Part shown: positions 44,294-52,854 of the stretch, one piece after another
Layout of the letters: each line of letters starts with the position of its first letter
Numbering within the stretch: position 1 is the first letter of the stretch
Source: DAIQNV01 sp038748775
Lineage (GTDB): Bacteria > Planctomycetota > Phycisphaerae > Phycisphaerales > UBA1924
Assembly (NCBI GenBank): GCA_038748775.1
Contig: JBCDIT010000010.1
Coordinates: 118,324 to 182,323, forward strand
Length of the DNA stretch: 64,000 nt
Direction: 5' to 3'
Translations under genes and position numbers: made by a program
Notes under the pieces: generated by a model
Databases searched by the model: none
What the model saw: the letters and a program-made list of their open reading frames with translations, nothing else
What the model was told of the DNA's origin: nothing

Positions 44294-44762
44294 CTTTGTC
44301 CCGAGCCAATTCGATCGCTTTGGTCACAAACGCTTTGTGCTTGCCGACGCCCAGATTCGACTCGACCGCGTCCGCGATCTGCCGATCTTGACCGATGAGG
44401 TAGGTGACCCGTCGAGTCCCCAATCCGAAGGGCATCATCGCCTCGTACGCCTTGATGACCGACTTGCTTGGGTCGGACAGCAACGGGAACGGCAACTTGA
44501 AACGCTCACGGAACTTACGGTGAGATTCCGGGCTTTGGGCGCTCACGCCAGCCAGCGTGAGACCGGCCCGCTCAATCTCGGCGTCGTCCTTCGTGAACAG
44601 GTCGCGGAACGTGCACGCTTCGGCGGTGCATACCGGGGTGAAATCGGCTGGGTAGAAGTACAGCACCAGTGGGCCGTGCTCGAGCAGCGCGGCGAGCGAC
44701 GTGTCGACGTCCTCGTGGTTGGCCAGAGTGAAGTCGGGAGCAGGCATTCCTTGCGCAAGCAT
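44277..44762 (-). CDS. Bcp-type peroxiredoxin
   Basis: From ATG 44762 (MLAQGMPAPDFTLANHED) the protein has 161 residues with a thioredoxin fold. Peroxidatic Cys45 lies in DFTPVCTAEAC and a second Cys50 five residues on matches the resolving cysteine of atypical 2-Cys Bcp/PrxQ proteins (the 'C-x4-C' spacing). The segment SDPSKSVIKAYEAM and GTRRVTYLI are family-typical. It reduces hydrogen peroxide and organic peroxides with thioredoxin. An upstream in-frame TTG was not chosen because the ATG start matches the family N-terminus. It converges on and overlaps pdeM. Confidence 0.92.
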   Translation of the reverse strand: MLAQGMPAPDFTLANHEDVDTSLAALLEHGPLVLYFYPADFTPVCTAEACTFRDLFTKDDAEIERAGLTLAGVSAQSPESHRKFRERFKLPFPLLSDPSKSVIKAYEAMMPFGLGTRRVTYLIGQDRQIADAVESNLGVGKHKAFVTKAIELARDKATPAG

Positions 44763-44903
44763 TCGCGAGCGTAGCGCATTCAAGCAAACGCCTCTCGGGG
44801 ACCGATCGAAACACGGACGCGGCGGAGCCGCGGACCCTCACAGTTGCGGGGCACACCCACCTCCGGATGGCTATGCCGGCCTGTGCGCGCGAGGAGATCC
44901 GCG

Positions 44904-46025
44904 ATGTCCGAGATCAGTTCGATTGCCGCCACAGATCGTCTCAGCTCGCTGCGGACCGCCGCCGCGGTACAGCGCCCTGTCTCCGTCTCGTTCTCCGGTG
45001 TGCGGCGTGGAAGCGACGCCGCGGACGTGGGATCGATCCAGACGCTCTTCGATCGACTCGCCCGCGCGAGGCCGAACCGGGGGCTCTCCCCCGAGTTCGA
45101 CGTGGAGGTGCGTCGAACGACGTCGGCGATCCGGTCGGCGCTGAACTCCGCTCCGGGGTCGAGCGCGTTGAACGGGGGGGCGCTTCCCCTGCCCACGCTC
45201 GATGGTGCCGGGGGACTTAGGAGCGGGATCAGCGTCGGACCAACCACTTCAGCGATCTCTGGCGTTCGTGTCAACGGGCTCAAGCTCGCACAAGGCGAGA
45301 GCTTCCCGGTTGAGGTGCAGGTCGTCAACTCAGCCCAGCAAGGCCAGCTCTACCTTTCACTCGGAGCGTTCGGGACCCCATCGTCCCCCGGAGTTCTCGA
45401 CCTCAACGGCACCGGAACGACCGCGAACTCGGTGTTCAGCATCCAAGTCTCGGGAGCTCTTGGATCCGTTGAACTGAGTTTCTCATCCGGCCAGTCGCTC
45501 ACTCAAGTCGTCCTTGCCATCAATACGTTCGCCGGTCAAACAGGCGTCGAGGCCGTGACAAGCGGGCTCTCGTTCTCGAGGGGTGGGGTGATCCTCCGCT
45601 CGTCCGGATTGGGATCGGACGAGTTCGTGAGTGTCCGCGTCACGAACGATGCGGACCTCCAGGTCGCCGGTGGCGGAACGCAAGGACTCGGGGTCTACCA
45701 GTTTGGTGAGGGCGACCTCAACTTCGTCGATCCAACAAGCCTTGTGAGCTTCGCCAACGTGACATCGAACAGCATTCAGGATGACGGTCAGGACATCGGT
45801 GGCTTTATCAACGGAATCGAGGTCACCGGCCTCGGCACCACGATGTTCGCGGACCTCGGCGACGGGGCTTCGATCACGCTCGACGTCTTGCTCACGGCGC
45901 AGCCATTCGACGTCGACGCCCAGCGTCCCGGATTTACCTCTTTCACGCTTATCGGTGGGCCCGGCTGGGTTGATGGCGGCCAAGGGGGTGGTCCTTCGCC
46001 GAGCCCGTTCGATATCTTCGGCTAG
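44904..46025 (+). CDS. Orphan flagellin variable-domain protein lacking D0/D1
   Basis: Starts at ATG 44904 after GAGGAG (6 nt upstream). Residues ~140-330 look like the surface-exposed middle domain of planctomycete flagellins: the flagellin-IN-like strand GSVELSFSSGQSLTQVVLAI, TGVEAVTSGLSFSRGG followed by LGSDEFVSVRV, then QDIGGFINGIEVTGLGTTM and TSFTLIGGPG. The conserved helical D0/D1 ends of flagellin, needed for filament assembly, are absent: the N-terminal ~110 residues are Arg/Ser-rich and unrelated, and the C-terminus ends in a Gly/Pro-rich tail (GGQGGGPSPSPFDIFG). It may be a flagellar accessory, a domain donor, or a protein unrelated in function. No signal peptide. Confidence 0.65.
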   Translation: MSEISSIAATDRLSSLRTAAAVQRPVSVSFSGVRRGSDAADVGSIQTLFDRLARARPNRGLSPEFDVEVRRTTSAIRSALNSAPGSSALNGGALPLPTLDGAGGLRSGISVGPTTSAISGVRVNGLKLAQGESFPVEVQVVNSAQQGQLYLSLGAFGTPSSPGVLDLNGTGTTANSVFSIQVSGALGSVELSFSSGQSLTQVVLAINTFAGQTGVEAVTSGLSFSRGGVILRSSGLGSDEFVSVRVTNDADLQVAGGGTQGLGVYQFGEGDLNFVDPTSLVSFANVTSNSIQDDGQDIGGFINGIEVTGLGTTMFADLGDGASITLDVLLTAQPFDVDAQRPGFTSFTLIGGPGWVDGGQGGGPSPSPFDIFG

Positions 46026-46110
46026 ACCAGATTTGATCGCTCCGAAACGGCCTCCGGCCGCACACGCGCTTGCGAAACCCGCGCCGGAGTCAATCCGGCG
46101 GGCTTCCGGT
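46023..46110 (+). repeat. 88-nt dispersed structured repeat, copy A
   Basis: Begins exactly at the TAG stop of the flagellin-domain gene and matches 76 of 88 bases of copy B (50912-50999) without gaps. GCCGGAG (46083-46089) can pair either with CTCCGGC upstream (46052-46058) or, through GCCGGA, with TCCGGC downstream (46094-46099), so two hairpins exclude each other. The outer part of the second hairpin (GAAACCC with GGGCTTC) is imperfect here. Confidence 0.7.
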
Positions 46111-46191
46111 CGAGAAAGCTGAATTCGCGGCGCTCCAGGTTCAATGAAAAGGCCCTAGACCCCGAACGCTCGCTCGCGATATCTTCCTGGC

Positions 46192-47517
46192 GTGGAGTGC
46201 CTGAGCGTCGATGACATCCGTCCGGTGGCCGATGCGGTGATCACCTCGGCGCTGCGTGCTGTAGACCCTGCCGACGCGGTCCGCCGCGCGTGGCCTGAAC
46301 ACCTCGACCGCGCGTCGCGCGTTGTGGTCCTGGCCTCGGGAAAGGCGTCGGCGGCGATGGCCGAGGCGGCTCTGGAGCGGCTCGGGCCGCGCGCAACGCG
46401 CGGCGCTGTGACCTGTGTTCCAGAGCACGAAGCCAAGGTACGCGATGCGATCGCCAACTCCGGTGCTGGTCCAATAGAAGTATGTCCCGCCGATCACCCG
46501 CTCCCGACCGGGAGAAACCTTCGAGCCGCCAAGGCGATCGCCGACGCGGCGGGGCTCTGCAACGAGCAGGACACGGTGGTCACGCTTCTCTCCGGCGGTG
46601 CTTCGGCGCACCTGTGCATGCCCGCCGACGGGATCACGCTCGACGACATCCGTGCGATCTCGGATGCCCTTCTTCGTGCCGGGGCGAGTATCGAAGAACT
46701 CAACGCGGTGCGAAAGCACGCAGAACGGCTCAAAGGCGGCGGGCTTGCTCGTCTCGCGTGGCCGGCGGCGACATCGGTTCTCGTTGTGAGTGACGTCCTT
46801 GGTGACCCTCTTGAGTCCATCGGATCTGGGCCGACCGCCGGCGATACGACCACGTTCGCCGACGCCCTCGGTATCTTGGATCGGTACGACGCGAGGCGAG
46901 CCAGCCCGTCGGTGACCGCGCACCTGGTGCGCGGATCGAGAGGAGGGGAACCCGAAACACCCGATCCCTCCGATGAACTCCTGTCGCGGACCACGCATCA
47001 CGTCATCGCGAACAACTCCGTCGCGGTCGAGGCGGCCGTCCGGGCGTTGCTCGACCTCGGGTTCCGCGTCGACACGGTGCGGCGCGACGTGACGGGGGAT
47101 GCTTCCGACATCGGGCACCAGTTGGGTGAGTACGTCGCGGAGATCGCCCGGGAAGGCAAATCAGAGCGCCGTGCTGTCGTCGTCGGGGGAGAAACCACGG
47201 TGCGCGTCGGTGGGGCTCAAGGAAACGGGGGGCGAAACCAAGAACTTGCCCTAGCGGCCGCGCCCCCCCTCAAGGGATTGCGTCGCGCTGCGGTATTCAG
47301 TTTCGCGACAGACGGAATCGACGGTCCGACCGACGCGGCCGGTGGCATTGTGACGGGGGGGACAGCCGGGGCGGCCGACGCCCTTGAAAGCCCAATCGAT
47401 CTGGCACTTGATGCCCACGATAGTTACACTTTGTTGAAGTCTCTTGGTGCACTCATCCGCACCGGCCCGACCGGGACCAACGTCAACGATCTCGCCGTCG
47501 GGCTCGTGATGGAATGA
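46192..47517 (+). CDS. Glycerate 2-kinase (MOFRL/GckA type)
   Basis: A 441-residue protein of the type II glycerate kinase family: N-terminal VVLASGKASAAMAEAALERL, CPADHPLPTGRNLRAAKAI, the nucleotide-site TLLSGGASAHLCMPADGI, NAVRKHAERLKGGGLARL, VVSDVLGDPLESIGSGPTA and the C-terminal MOFRL domain with VVVGGETTVRVGGAQGNGGRN. It phosphorylates glycerate to 2-phosphoglycerate, linking glycerate (from glyoxylate, tartronate or serine catabolism) to glycolysis. The GTG start lacks a strong ribosome site. The stop overlaps an ATG in the pilT frame, but that gene probably starts 39 nt later. Confidence 0.92.
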   Translation: MECLSVDDIRPVADAVITSALRAVDPADAVRRAWPEHLDRASRVVVLASGKASAAMAEAALERLGPRATRGAVTCVPEHEAKVRDAIANSGAGPIEVCPADHPLPTGRNLRAAKAIADAAGLCNEQDTVVTLLSGGASAHLCMPADGITLDDIRAISDALLRAGASIEELNAVRKHAERLKGGGLARLAWPAATSVLVVSDVLGDPLESIGSGPTAGDTTTFADALGILDRYDARRASPSVTAHLVRGSRGGEPETPDPSDELLSRTTHHVIANNSVAVEAAVRALLDLGFRVDTVRRDVTGDASDIGHQLGEYVAEIAREGKSERRAVVVGGETTVRVGGAQGNGGRNQELALAAAPPLKGLRRAAVFSFATDGIDGPTDAAGGIVTGGTAGAADALESPIDLALDAHDSYTLLKSLGALIRTGPTGTNVNDLAVGLVME

Positions 47518-47555
47518 GCCGTTCGCCGGCAACAACGCCCGGCGGGAGCTTGACG

Positions 47556-48755
47556 ATGACCGATGCAACGACTCTTCCCGAAACACCGGCTACAACCGGT
47601 GCCGTCGCCGATACGCACGATCACAACGCGCCGTACATCTTCCGGCTACTCGGCGCGATGCCCAAGCTCGGCGCTTCGGACCTCCACCTCAAGGTCGGCA
47701 TCCCCCCAACGTATCGCATCGCCGGCAAGCTCAAGCCGATCAACGGGCCGGCTCTTTCTTCCAAAGCGGCGGACGAGATCGTCGAGCCTTTGTTCAACGA
47801 ACAGCTCCGGACGGACTACGCCGAGCGGGGCAGCCTCGACTTCGCGTGGTCGTTGCACGACGGACCTCACAAGGGCGAGCGTTTCCGAATCAACCTGTTC
47901 CGCTCCGGAGGGCACACCCACGGCGCCTTTCGGCGAGTGAACGCCCACATCCCGTCGTACGCCGACCTGCATCTCCCGCCTGTGTACCACCAACTCGTGG
48001 AAAGGGCGGTTCAAGGACTCGTGCTCGTCGTTGGCGTGACCGGATCGGGCAAGAGCAGCACGCTGGCCGCGATGGTCGACCAAGTAAACGCGACCCGGGG
48101 CGTGAACATCATCACGATCGAGGACCCCGTCGAGTACCGGTTCACCCCCAAGAAGTCGATCGTCTCGCAGCGCGAAATCGGAGTCGATGTCGTCGACTTT
48201 CCTTCCGCCTTAAGGTCGGTGGTCCGGCAAGATCCCGACGTGATCTTCATCGGCGAGATGCGCGACAAGGCCACCGTTCTCGCCGCGATCCAAGCCGCCG
48301 AGACCGGGCACCTCGTCTTCGCGACGCTGCACACCGCGGACACGATGCAGGCGTTCGGACGCATCCTCGAGTTCTTCCCTGAGTCAGAGCGGGCCTTTGT
48401 CCGCAACGCACTCTCGAGCAGCCTCCATGCGATCTGCGCACAGAAGCTGATCCCCGCGACCGACGGATTTGAAACCGGTGTCGTCCCGGCGACCGAGGTG
48501 CTTCTGGCGAACGCGACCGTCCGTGACAAGATCCGCGAGGGTGAGGAGGAGGACCTCCCCGCGATCGTCAACGCCAGCGAGGGCGAGGGCATGCACAGTT
48601 TCACGTCGTCGTTCTATCGCTTGGTGAAGGACGACTGGATTGACCTGGCGGTCGCGAAGAAGTTCGCGCCCAACCGCGAGGCCCTCGACAGCATGGTCAA
48701 GGGCGTCTCGGTCAAGGCCCAAACGCTCGTCTCAAGGGTCAAGGGGCCGCGATAA
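47556..48755 (+). CDS. pilT: PilT-type pilus retraction ATPase
   Basis: The 399-residue protein is a PilT/VirB11-family ATPase: N-terminal domain ending near YHQLVERAVQGL, Walker A GVTGSGKSST, the Asp box (ITIEDPVEYRF), Walker B VIFIGEMRD, the His box (HLVFATLHTAD) and the retraction-specific C-terminal region with EFFPE and a helical end. It powers retraction of type IV pili, so it implies twitching or DNA uptake machinery; a prepilin peptidase is encoded at 60065. GGGAG (47544-47548) 7 nt before the ATG at 47556 supports that start over the ATG at 47514 that overlaps the previous stop. Confidence 0.92.
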   Translation: MTDATTLPETPATTGAVADTHDHNAPYIFRLLGAMPKLGASDLHLKVGIPPTYRIAGKLKPINGPALSSKAADEIVEPLFNEQLRTDYAERGSLDFAWSLHDGPHKGERFRINLFRSGGHTHGAFRRVNAHIPSYADLHLPPVYHQLVERAVQGLVLVVGVTGSGKSSTLAAMVDQVNATRGVNIITIEDPVEYRFTPKKSIVSQREIGVDVVDFPSALRSVVRQDPDVIFIGEMRDKATVLAAIQAAETGHLVFATLHTADTMQAFGRILEFFPESERAFVRNALSSSLHAICAQKLIPATDGFETGVVPATEVLLANATVRDKIREGEEEDLPAIVNASEGEGMHSFTSSFYRLVKDDWIDLAVAKKFAPNREALDSMVKGVSVKAQTLVSRVKGPR

Positions 48756-48776
48756 GGCGGGATATTTGATCGCCCC

Positions 48777-48792
48777 GGGGGCGTTTGCCCCT
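48777..48792 (+). terminator. Hairpin after pilT
   Basis: GGGGC-gttt-GCCCC, 22 nt after the pilT stop, with no T-run after it. A TATACT hexamer at 48842-48847 is a possible -10 for the kinase operon, but no -35 box is at the right distance. Confidence 0.4.
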
Positions 48793-48962
48793 ACTTGACC
48801 GACACTGAGGTTTGGGATGGGGGCAAGAAGCCCAAAACCGCTATACTTATCGCGTTCGGGTGACATCGTTGGATGTGTTCGCCTCGAAACGTCGACGGTG
48901 ACTCAGACACTTCGGTCGTTCCGGGTGGAAGACCGATCTCGCCTAATTCCGGGGGGCGAGCC

Positions 48963-50138
48963 ATGCGAGTTCAAGCGCTTCTGCCAGAAGCGCTCAATGC
49001 GATCCATGCCCACGTTGCGCTCGTCAACGACTGCGGTGTCATTGTCGCTGTAAACGCGGCTTGGGATCGCTTTGCCGCGGATAATGCGTACGCGGCGGCC
49101 GGATCCGGTCTCGGCACCAACTACATTGAAGTATGCGAGGCCTCCGGCGCGACCGATCCGGGCGCTCGGGAGATCGCTGATGCGCTCCGCGACGTTCTCG
49201 ACGGTCGTCGCGACGCGTACGAGCGCGAGTACCCCTGCCACAGCCCCGACGCCCAGAGGTGGTTCCGTCTGCAGATCGGCGGCTACACCGAAGACGGTCG
49301 GCGGACCGCCGTGCTTGCCCATGAAAACATCACAACGCTCAAGCTCGCCGAACGTCGGCTCGCCGATCGCAACGCCCTGGTGCAGGCGGAACTCGATCGG
49401 GCTCGGGCCGACCTTGTCAAGCACACACGGCTCGTCACGATTGGTCAGGTCGCGGCGAGCATCGCTCACGAACTGCGCAATCCATTGGGCGCGATCCGCA
49501 ACGCGGCGTACTTGCTCAAGAAGAAGCTGCCTGCCGGATTGGAGGACCCGAGGCGGTACGTGGGGATCATCGAGTCCGAGGTCGCGTCGTCTGATCGGAT
49601 CATCGGGGACCTCATGGAGATGGCACGAGGTCGTTCGCCCGAGTGCGCGCGCGTGTCGGCGGGACAACTCGTCCGCGATGCGGTCGCCCGGATCCCAGAT
49701 GCCCCGATCGGCGCCGTTGAGTCCGCGTACGAGCCTGGTGAATACGCGGAGCTGTTCATAGACGAAGGGCAGTTCGCGCAGGTCCTTATTAATCTCATCA
49801 GCAACGGGTTACAGGCGTGCGAACGAGCCGGACGAGACAAACGTGTACATGTTGGCGTCGCGGCGACGCCGCAGGCCGCGGAAATAGTGGTGTGCGACGC
49901 CGGAGACGGCATCGACCCGGCGCATCGCGAGCGGATTTTCGAGCCCATGTTCTCGACGAGGGCGAAGGGGACGGGTCTCGGGCTCGCGATCTGCAAGCAG
50001 ACCGTTGAGCGTCACGGTGGGACGATCACACTCACCGACACACCCTCACCTCTGGGTGGATGTTGCTTTGTTGTGCGCATCCCCGGCCCATCTGCGAATT
50101 CGCCCAACGCGCCCCTTCCCCAGGAGACGCAGACATGA
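48963..50138 (+). CDS. PAS-domain sensor histidine kinase
   Basis: Start ATG 48963 follows GGGGGG 7 nt upstream. The first ~125 residues form a PAS-like sensor (IVAVNAAWDRFAADNA, then YPCHSPDAQRWFRLQI), with no TM helix, so the kinase is cytoplasmic. HisKA follows with phospho-acceptor His169 (SIAHELRNPLGAIRNAAYLL), then the ATPase domain: N box LINLISNGLQAC, G1 DAGDGID, G2 GTGLGLAICKQTVERHGG. All catalytic boxes are intact. The ATG of the response regulator overlaps its stop (ATGA), so the pair is co-translated and cognate. Confidence 0.93.
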   Translation: MRVQALLPEALNAIHAHVALVNDCGVIVAVNAAWDRFAADNAYAAAGSGLGTNYIEVCEASGATDPGAREIADALRDVLDGRRDAYEREYPCHSPDAQRWFRLQIGGYTEDGRRTAVLAHENITTLKLAERRLADRNALVQAELDRARADLVKHTRLVTIGQVAASIAHELRNPLGAIRNAAYLLKKKLPAGLEDPRRYVGIIESEVASSDRIIGDLMEMARGRSPECARVSAGQLVRDAVARIPDAPIGAVESAYEPGEYAELFIDEGQFAQVLINLISNGLQACERAGRDKRVHVGVAATPQAAEIVVCDAGDGIDPAHRERIFEPMFSTRAKGTGLGLAICKQTVERHGGTITLTDTPSPLGGCCFVVRIPGPSANSPNAPLPQETQT

Positions 50139-50914
50139 CCTCCGCGCCGCTTGACGAATCTGGAAAGGCCGCGGTTCTCGTCGTTGACGATGAACGCAAC
50201 ATGCGTTCCACGCTGGCCGAGATCCTCGAGGCCGAGGGGTACGACGTGGAGACCGCCGACTCGGGCGAGCAAGCGGTCGAGCGATGCGATGAACGCACGT
50301 TCGATGTCGTTCTCATGGACGTACGTATGCCGGGGATCAACGGCGTCGAGGCGTTTCGACGCATCCGTGAGCACAACGCGTCCGCACGGGTCGTGTTGAT
50401 GAGCGCGTTCACCGTTGACGACCTGCGCCGCGTGGCGCTCGAGGAGGGGGCAGCGGCCTTGCTCCCGAAGCCGCTCGACATCGATACCGTGATCCGCCTG
50501 ATCGACCACGACCAGGACACGACGGTCCTGGTTGTGGGCGACGATAACGATGCCGACGACGCGATCGGGTCGACGCTTCAACGCCAGGGATGCAGGGTGC
50601 ATCGCTGCTCGAACGTGCTGCAAGCGCTCGAACTCGGCGGCCAGATTCACTTCGATGTTGTCTTCATCGAGGCGCAGCTCCCCTCGATGAGCGGGCTCGA
50701 GTTCTACACGATGTTCCGGAAGGTCACGCCCAGCGTGATCGCGGTCATGGTTTCCGACGGGAGTCTCGAAGACGACGCTCTCGCCGACGAAGCTGTCCGG
50801 AACAGCGCGTATACGATCGTCCACAAGCCCGTCGATGTCGATGCGCTCATCGGATTGCTCCATCGGATTTCGAGCCAGCGGACGTCGCACGATGTCCATA
50901 AGCCCGATCGTTAG
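50135..50914 (+). CDS. Response regulator with two receiver domains, second one Asp-to-Glu
   Basis: A 259-residue protein of two receiver domains and no DNA-binding or enzymatic output domain. The first has an intact acidic pocket (VVDDE, residues 17-20), phospho-acceptor Asp62 (VVLMDVRMPG) and Lys112. The second (from about residue 130) keeps the acidic pair (VVGDD) and Lys231, but the acceptor position is Glu179 (VVFIEAQLPSMSG). In many regulators Asp-to-Glu mimics phosphorylation, so the second domain may be permanently 'on' or be a docking platform. The protein probably acts by interaction, like CheY or a phosphorelay element. Translationally coupled to the histidine kinase. Confidence 0.9.
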   Translation: MTSAPLDESGKAAVLVVDDERNMRSTLAEILEAEGYDVETADSGEQAVERCDERTFDVVLMDVRMPGINGVEAFRRIREHNASARVVLMSAFTVDDLRRVALEEGAAALLPKPLDIDTVIRLIDHDQDTTVLVVGDDNDADDAIGSTLQRQGCRVHRCSNVLQALELGGQIHFDVVFIEAQLPSMSGLEFYTMFRKVTPSVIAVMVSDGSLEDDALADEAVRNSAYTIVHKPVDVDALIGLLHRISSQRTSHDVHKPDR

Positions 50915-50999
50915 AGCAGATTTGCTCGCTCCGTAGCGACCTCCGGCCGCACACTCGCTTGGGGAAGCCGCGCCGGAGTGAATCCGGCTGGCTTCCCGT
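50912..50999 (+). repeat. 88-nt dispersed structured repeat, copy B
   Basis: Begins exactly at the TAG stop of the response regulator gene. Here the long hairpin is stronger: GGGAAGCC (50962-50969) with GGCTTCCC (50990-50997), enclosing GCCGGA/TCCGGC (50972-50977/50983-50988) around GTGAA. CTCCGGC at 50941-50947 offers the alternative partner for GCCGGAG, as in copy A. Confidence 0.75.
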
Positions 51000-51044
51000 G
51001 CCGCAAACCACACGCCCCAACGCTACAACCGCAGCGAAGACGCC

Positions 51045-51626
51045 CTAGCGCCCGAGTTGCCCGACCTCGTCGAACACTCGAAAGAGCCCGGCGATCGCGA
51101 CGGTGTGCGTGATCTGCCCGGCCGCCACCATCCCTGCGACTCCTGAAAGCGGAACGATCGAGGCTTCGATCTGCTCGCTTGGGTCGAGATTGGTCTTCCC
51201 GCTGGGGGTTGCGTTCTCGACGAGCACAGTGAAGACACGGTTGGTGAGGAACGCGGGGTTGGCGTCGAACGTCGCGACGATGCGGGCGTTCTCGCCGACG
51301 TATCCGGTCTCTTCTTCGAGCTCGCGGACACCCGCAGCGAGCGGGTCTTCACCGGGGTCGACCATACCTCCTGGCAGTTCAAGAGCGTTGGCCGCGATTC
51401 CGAAACGGAACTGTTCGATCAGAACGAGCCCCGGGCCATTCTCGGTCGCGGCGTCCGCCGATGGTGTCAGCGCCGCGACGATGACCCAGTCGGCGCACTC
51501 GACGACAGTGAAGTCCCCGGAACGATCGGGAAAGTCGACGCACTCAAAGCGCTGCTCGTGCAGCGTGAGCACGCGCGTCCGGGCGAGTTCACGGCGGCGT
51601 CCGGCGATCCAAGGGGTGACGGTCAT
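51045..51626 (-). CDS. Nudix hydrolase, ADP-ribose pyrophosphatase-like
   Basis: The 193-residue protein holds a canonical Nudix box GGMVDPGEDPLAAGVRELEEETGY (the G-x5-E-x7-REUXEEXGU consensus is fully met), which binds Mg2+ and hydrolyses nucleoside diphosphate derivatives. The N-terminal region with LVLIEQFRFG before the box resembles ADP-ribose pyrophosphatases and related GDP-mannose hydrolases. Substrate cannot be fixed from the sequence. It is transcribed toward the kinase/regulator pair, with the copy B repeat in the space between the two ends, and diverges from the ABC transporter genes after 58 nt. Confidence 0.9.
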   Translation of the reverse strand: MTVTPWIAGRRRELARTRVLTLHEQRFECVDFPDRSGDFTVVECADWVIVAALTPSADAATENGPGLVLIEQFRFGIAANALELPGGMVDPGEDPLAAGVRELEEETGYVGENARIVATFDANPAFLTNRVFTVLVENATPSGKTNLDPSEQIEASIVPLSGVAGMVAAGQITHTVAIAGLFRVFDEVGQLGR

Positions 51627-51684
51627 GTCGTAAGGCTATCGCGGTCCGGCGTCGTCGCGGTCCGCCATCGTCTACCGTGGGGGC

Positions 51685-52854
51685 ATGGCTCAGGGTGACC
51701 CCAAACCCGCTTCCCGGCAGACCCGCCGACGTGAGACCGACCAGCCCGAGTCGGTGCCCGCCCTCGCGGCGCCCCCGATCGAGCGAGACAACCCCCTCAC
51801 TCGCTCGCTGGCGGGCGTGCTCGGGATCGTCTTTTTGACGATGATGATCGCCGCGTGCGTGGGATCGCTGCCCTGGACCTTGGGAGCTCCGAGCGGGAGC
51901 GACGTTCCCAGGTACAGCGCCGGAGCCCCCTCCGCTGGGCGGATCAGCCCGGCGTGGTGGCCCCCGGACGAGCGGGAGAAGGAGCGGCTCAACGCGCTGG
52001 TGCCCGAGGACTTCGTCACCGAAGTCGCGGCGGCGAACGGAATCACGTTTGCCGAGGCACTCGCGCAGACCGAGGGGCCGGTCTACGCAGCGCTCGCGGA
52101 GCGTCATCCTCGATTTGTCTTGGGGTCTGACTTGCTCGGGCGGAGCGTGCTCGTCCGTGCGCTCACCGGTGGCGGGATCTCACTCGGAATCGGGATCGCC
52201 GCGGCGGTCATCTCAGTAACGATCGGGACGGTGTACGGGGCTGTGGCCGGGTACGCCGGTGGCAAGGTCGATGGGCTGATGATGCGCATCGTCGATGTCT
52301 TGTACGGGCTGCCCTACATCCTGTTGGTCGTTTTGATCGCCGTTGCGGTCGACGGCTTTATCGACGACCGCGTCGCGGCGGGGCTTGAGCTCTCGACATC
52401 GCAACGGACGGCGCTTGATATCGCGGCCTTGCTGATCGCCATCGGTGGGGTGAGTTGGCTCACGATGGCCCGAGTCGTTCGCGGACAGGTCCTGAGCCTC
52501 AAGAATCAGCCTTTCGTTGAAGCGGCGAGAGCGGTGGGGGCGCCGACCTCTCGGATTTTCGTGAAGCACCTGCTTCCCAACCTTGTCGGGCCGATCACCG
52601 TCTACGCGACGTTGACGGTCCCGCAGGCGATTTTGCAAGAGAGCTTCCTGAGTTTTCTGGGGATCGGGGTGAAGCCTCCGCTCCCGAGTTGGGGCAACCT
52701 CGCCGCGGAGGGGCTCTCGGAACTGAACACCTTCCGCAGCCACTGGTGGTTGCTCGCCGTGCCTTCGGCCTTGCTTGGTGTCACGTTGTTGGCCCTCAAC
52801 TTTGTCGGTGAGGGGCTCCGGGAAGCGCTCGATCCCAAGAGGGCCCGCCGGTGA
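51685..52854 (+). CDS. Oligopeptide/dipeptide ABC transporter permease (OppC/DppC-like)
   Basis: 389 residues. An N-terminal cytoplasmic stretch is followed by the first TM helix (LAGVLGIVFLTMMIAACVG), a large periplasmic insert (about 75-150), then the five-helix transport domain (GISLGIGIAAAVISVTIGTVYGAVAG, YILLVVLIAVAV) and the ABC-interaction EAA loop (EAARAVGAPTSRIFVKHLLPN). This matches OppC/DppC of peptide or nickel importers. It is coupled to the ATPase gene by a 4-nt GTGA overlap. The partner permease OppB, binding protein OppA and second ATPase OppF are not in this window, so the operon is incomplete or split. Confidence 0.9.
   Translation: MAQGDPKPASRQTRRRETDQPESVPALAAPPIERDNPLTRSLAGVLGIVFLTMMIAACVGSLPWTLGAPSGSDVPRYSAGAPSAGRISPAWWPPDEREKERLNALVPEDFVTEVAAANGITFAEALAQTEGPVYAALAERHPRFVLGSDLLGRSVLVRALTGGGISLGIGIAAAVISVTIGTVYGAVAGYAGGKVDGLMMRIVDVLYGLPYILLVVLIAVAVDGFIDDRVAAGLELSTSQRTALDIAALLIAIGGVSWLTMARVVRGQVLSLKNQPFVEAARAVGAPTSRIFVKHLLPNLVGPITVYATLTVPQAILQESFLSFLGIGVKPPLPSWGNLAAEGLSELNTFRSHWWLLAVPSALLGVTLLALNFVGEGLREALDPKRARR

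Noticed and set aside
44780..44808. Possible sigma-28 (FliA) promoter, TCAAG...CCGATCG, before the flagellin-domain gene
   Set aside because: The spacing between the two boxes is about two bases longer than the sigma-28 consensus and the -10 match is partial, so I do not count it as evidence for flagellar control.
44784..44903. Possible cyclic-di-GMP riboswitch in the leader of the flagellin-domain gene
   Set aside because: The conserved GEMM core sequences are not present; only a generic GC-rich leader is seen.
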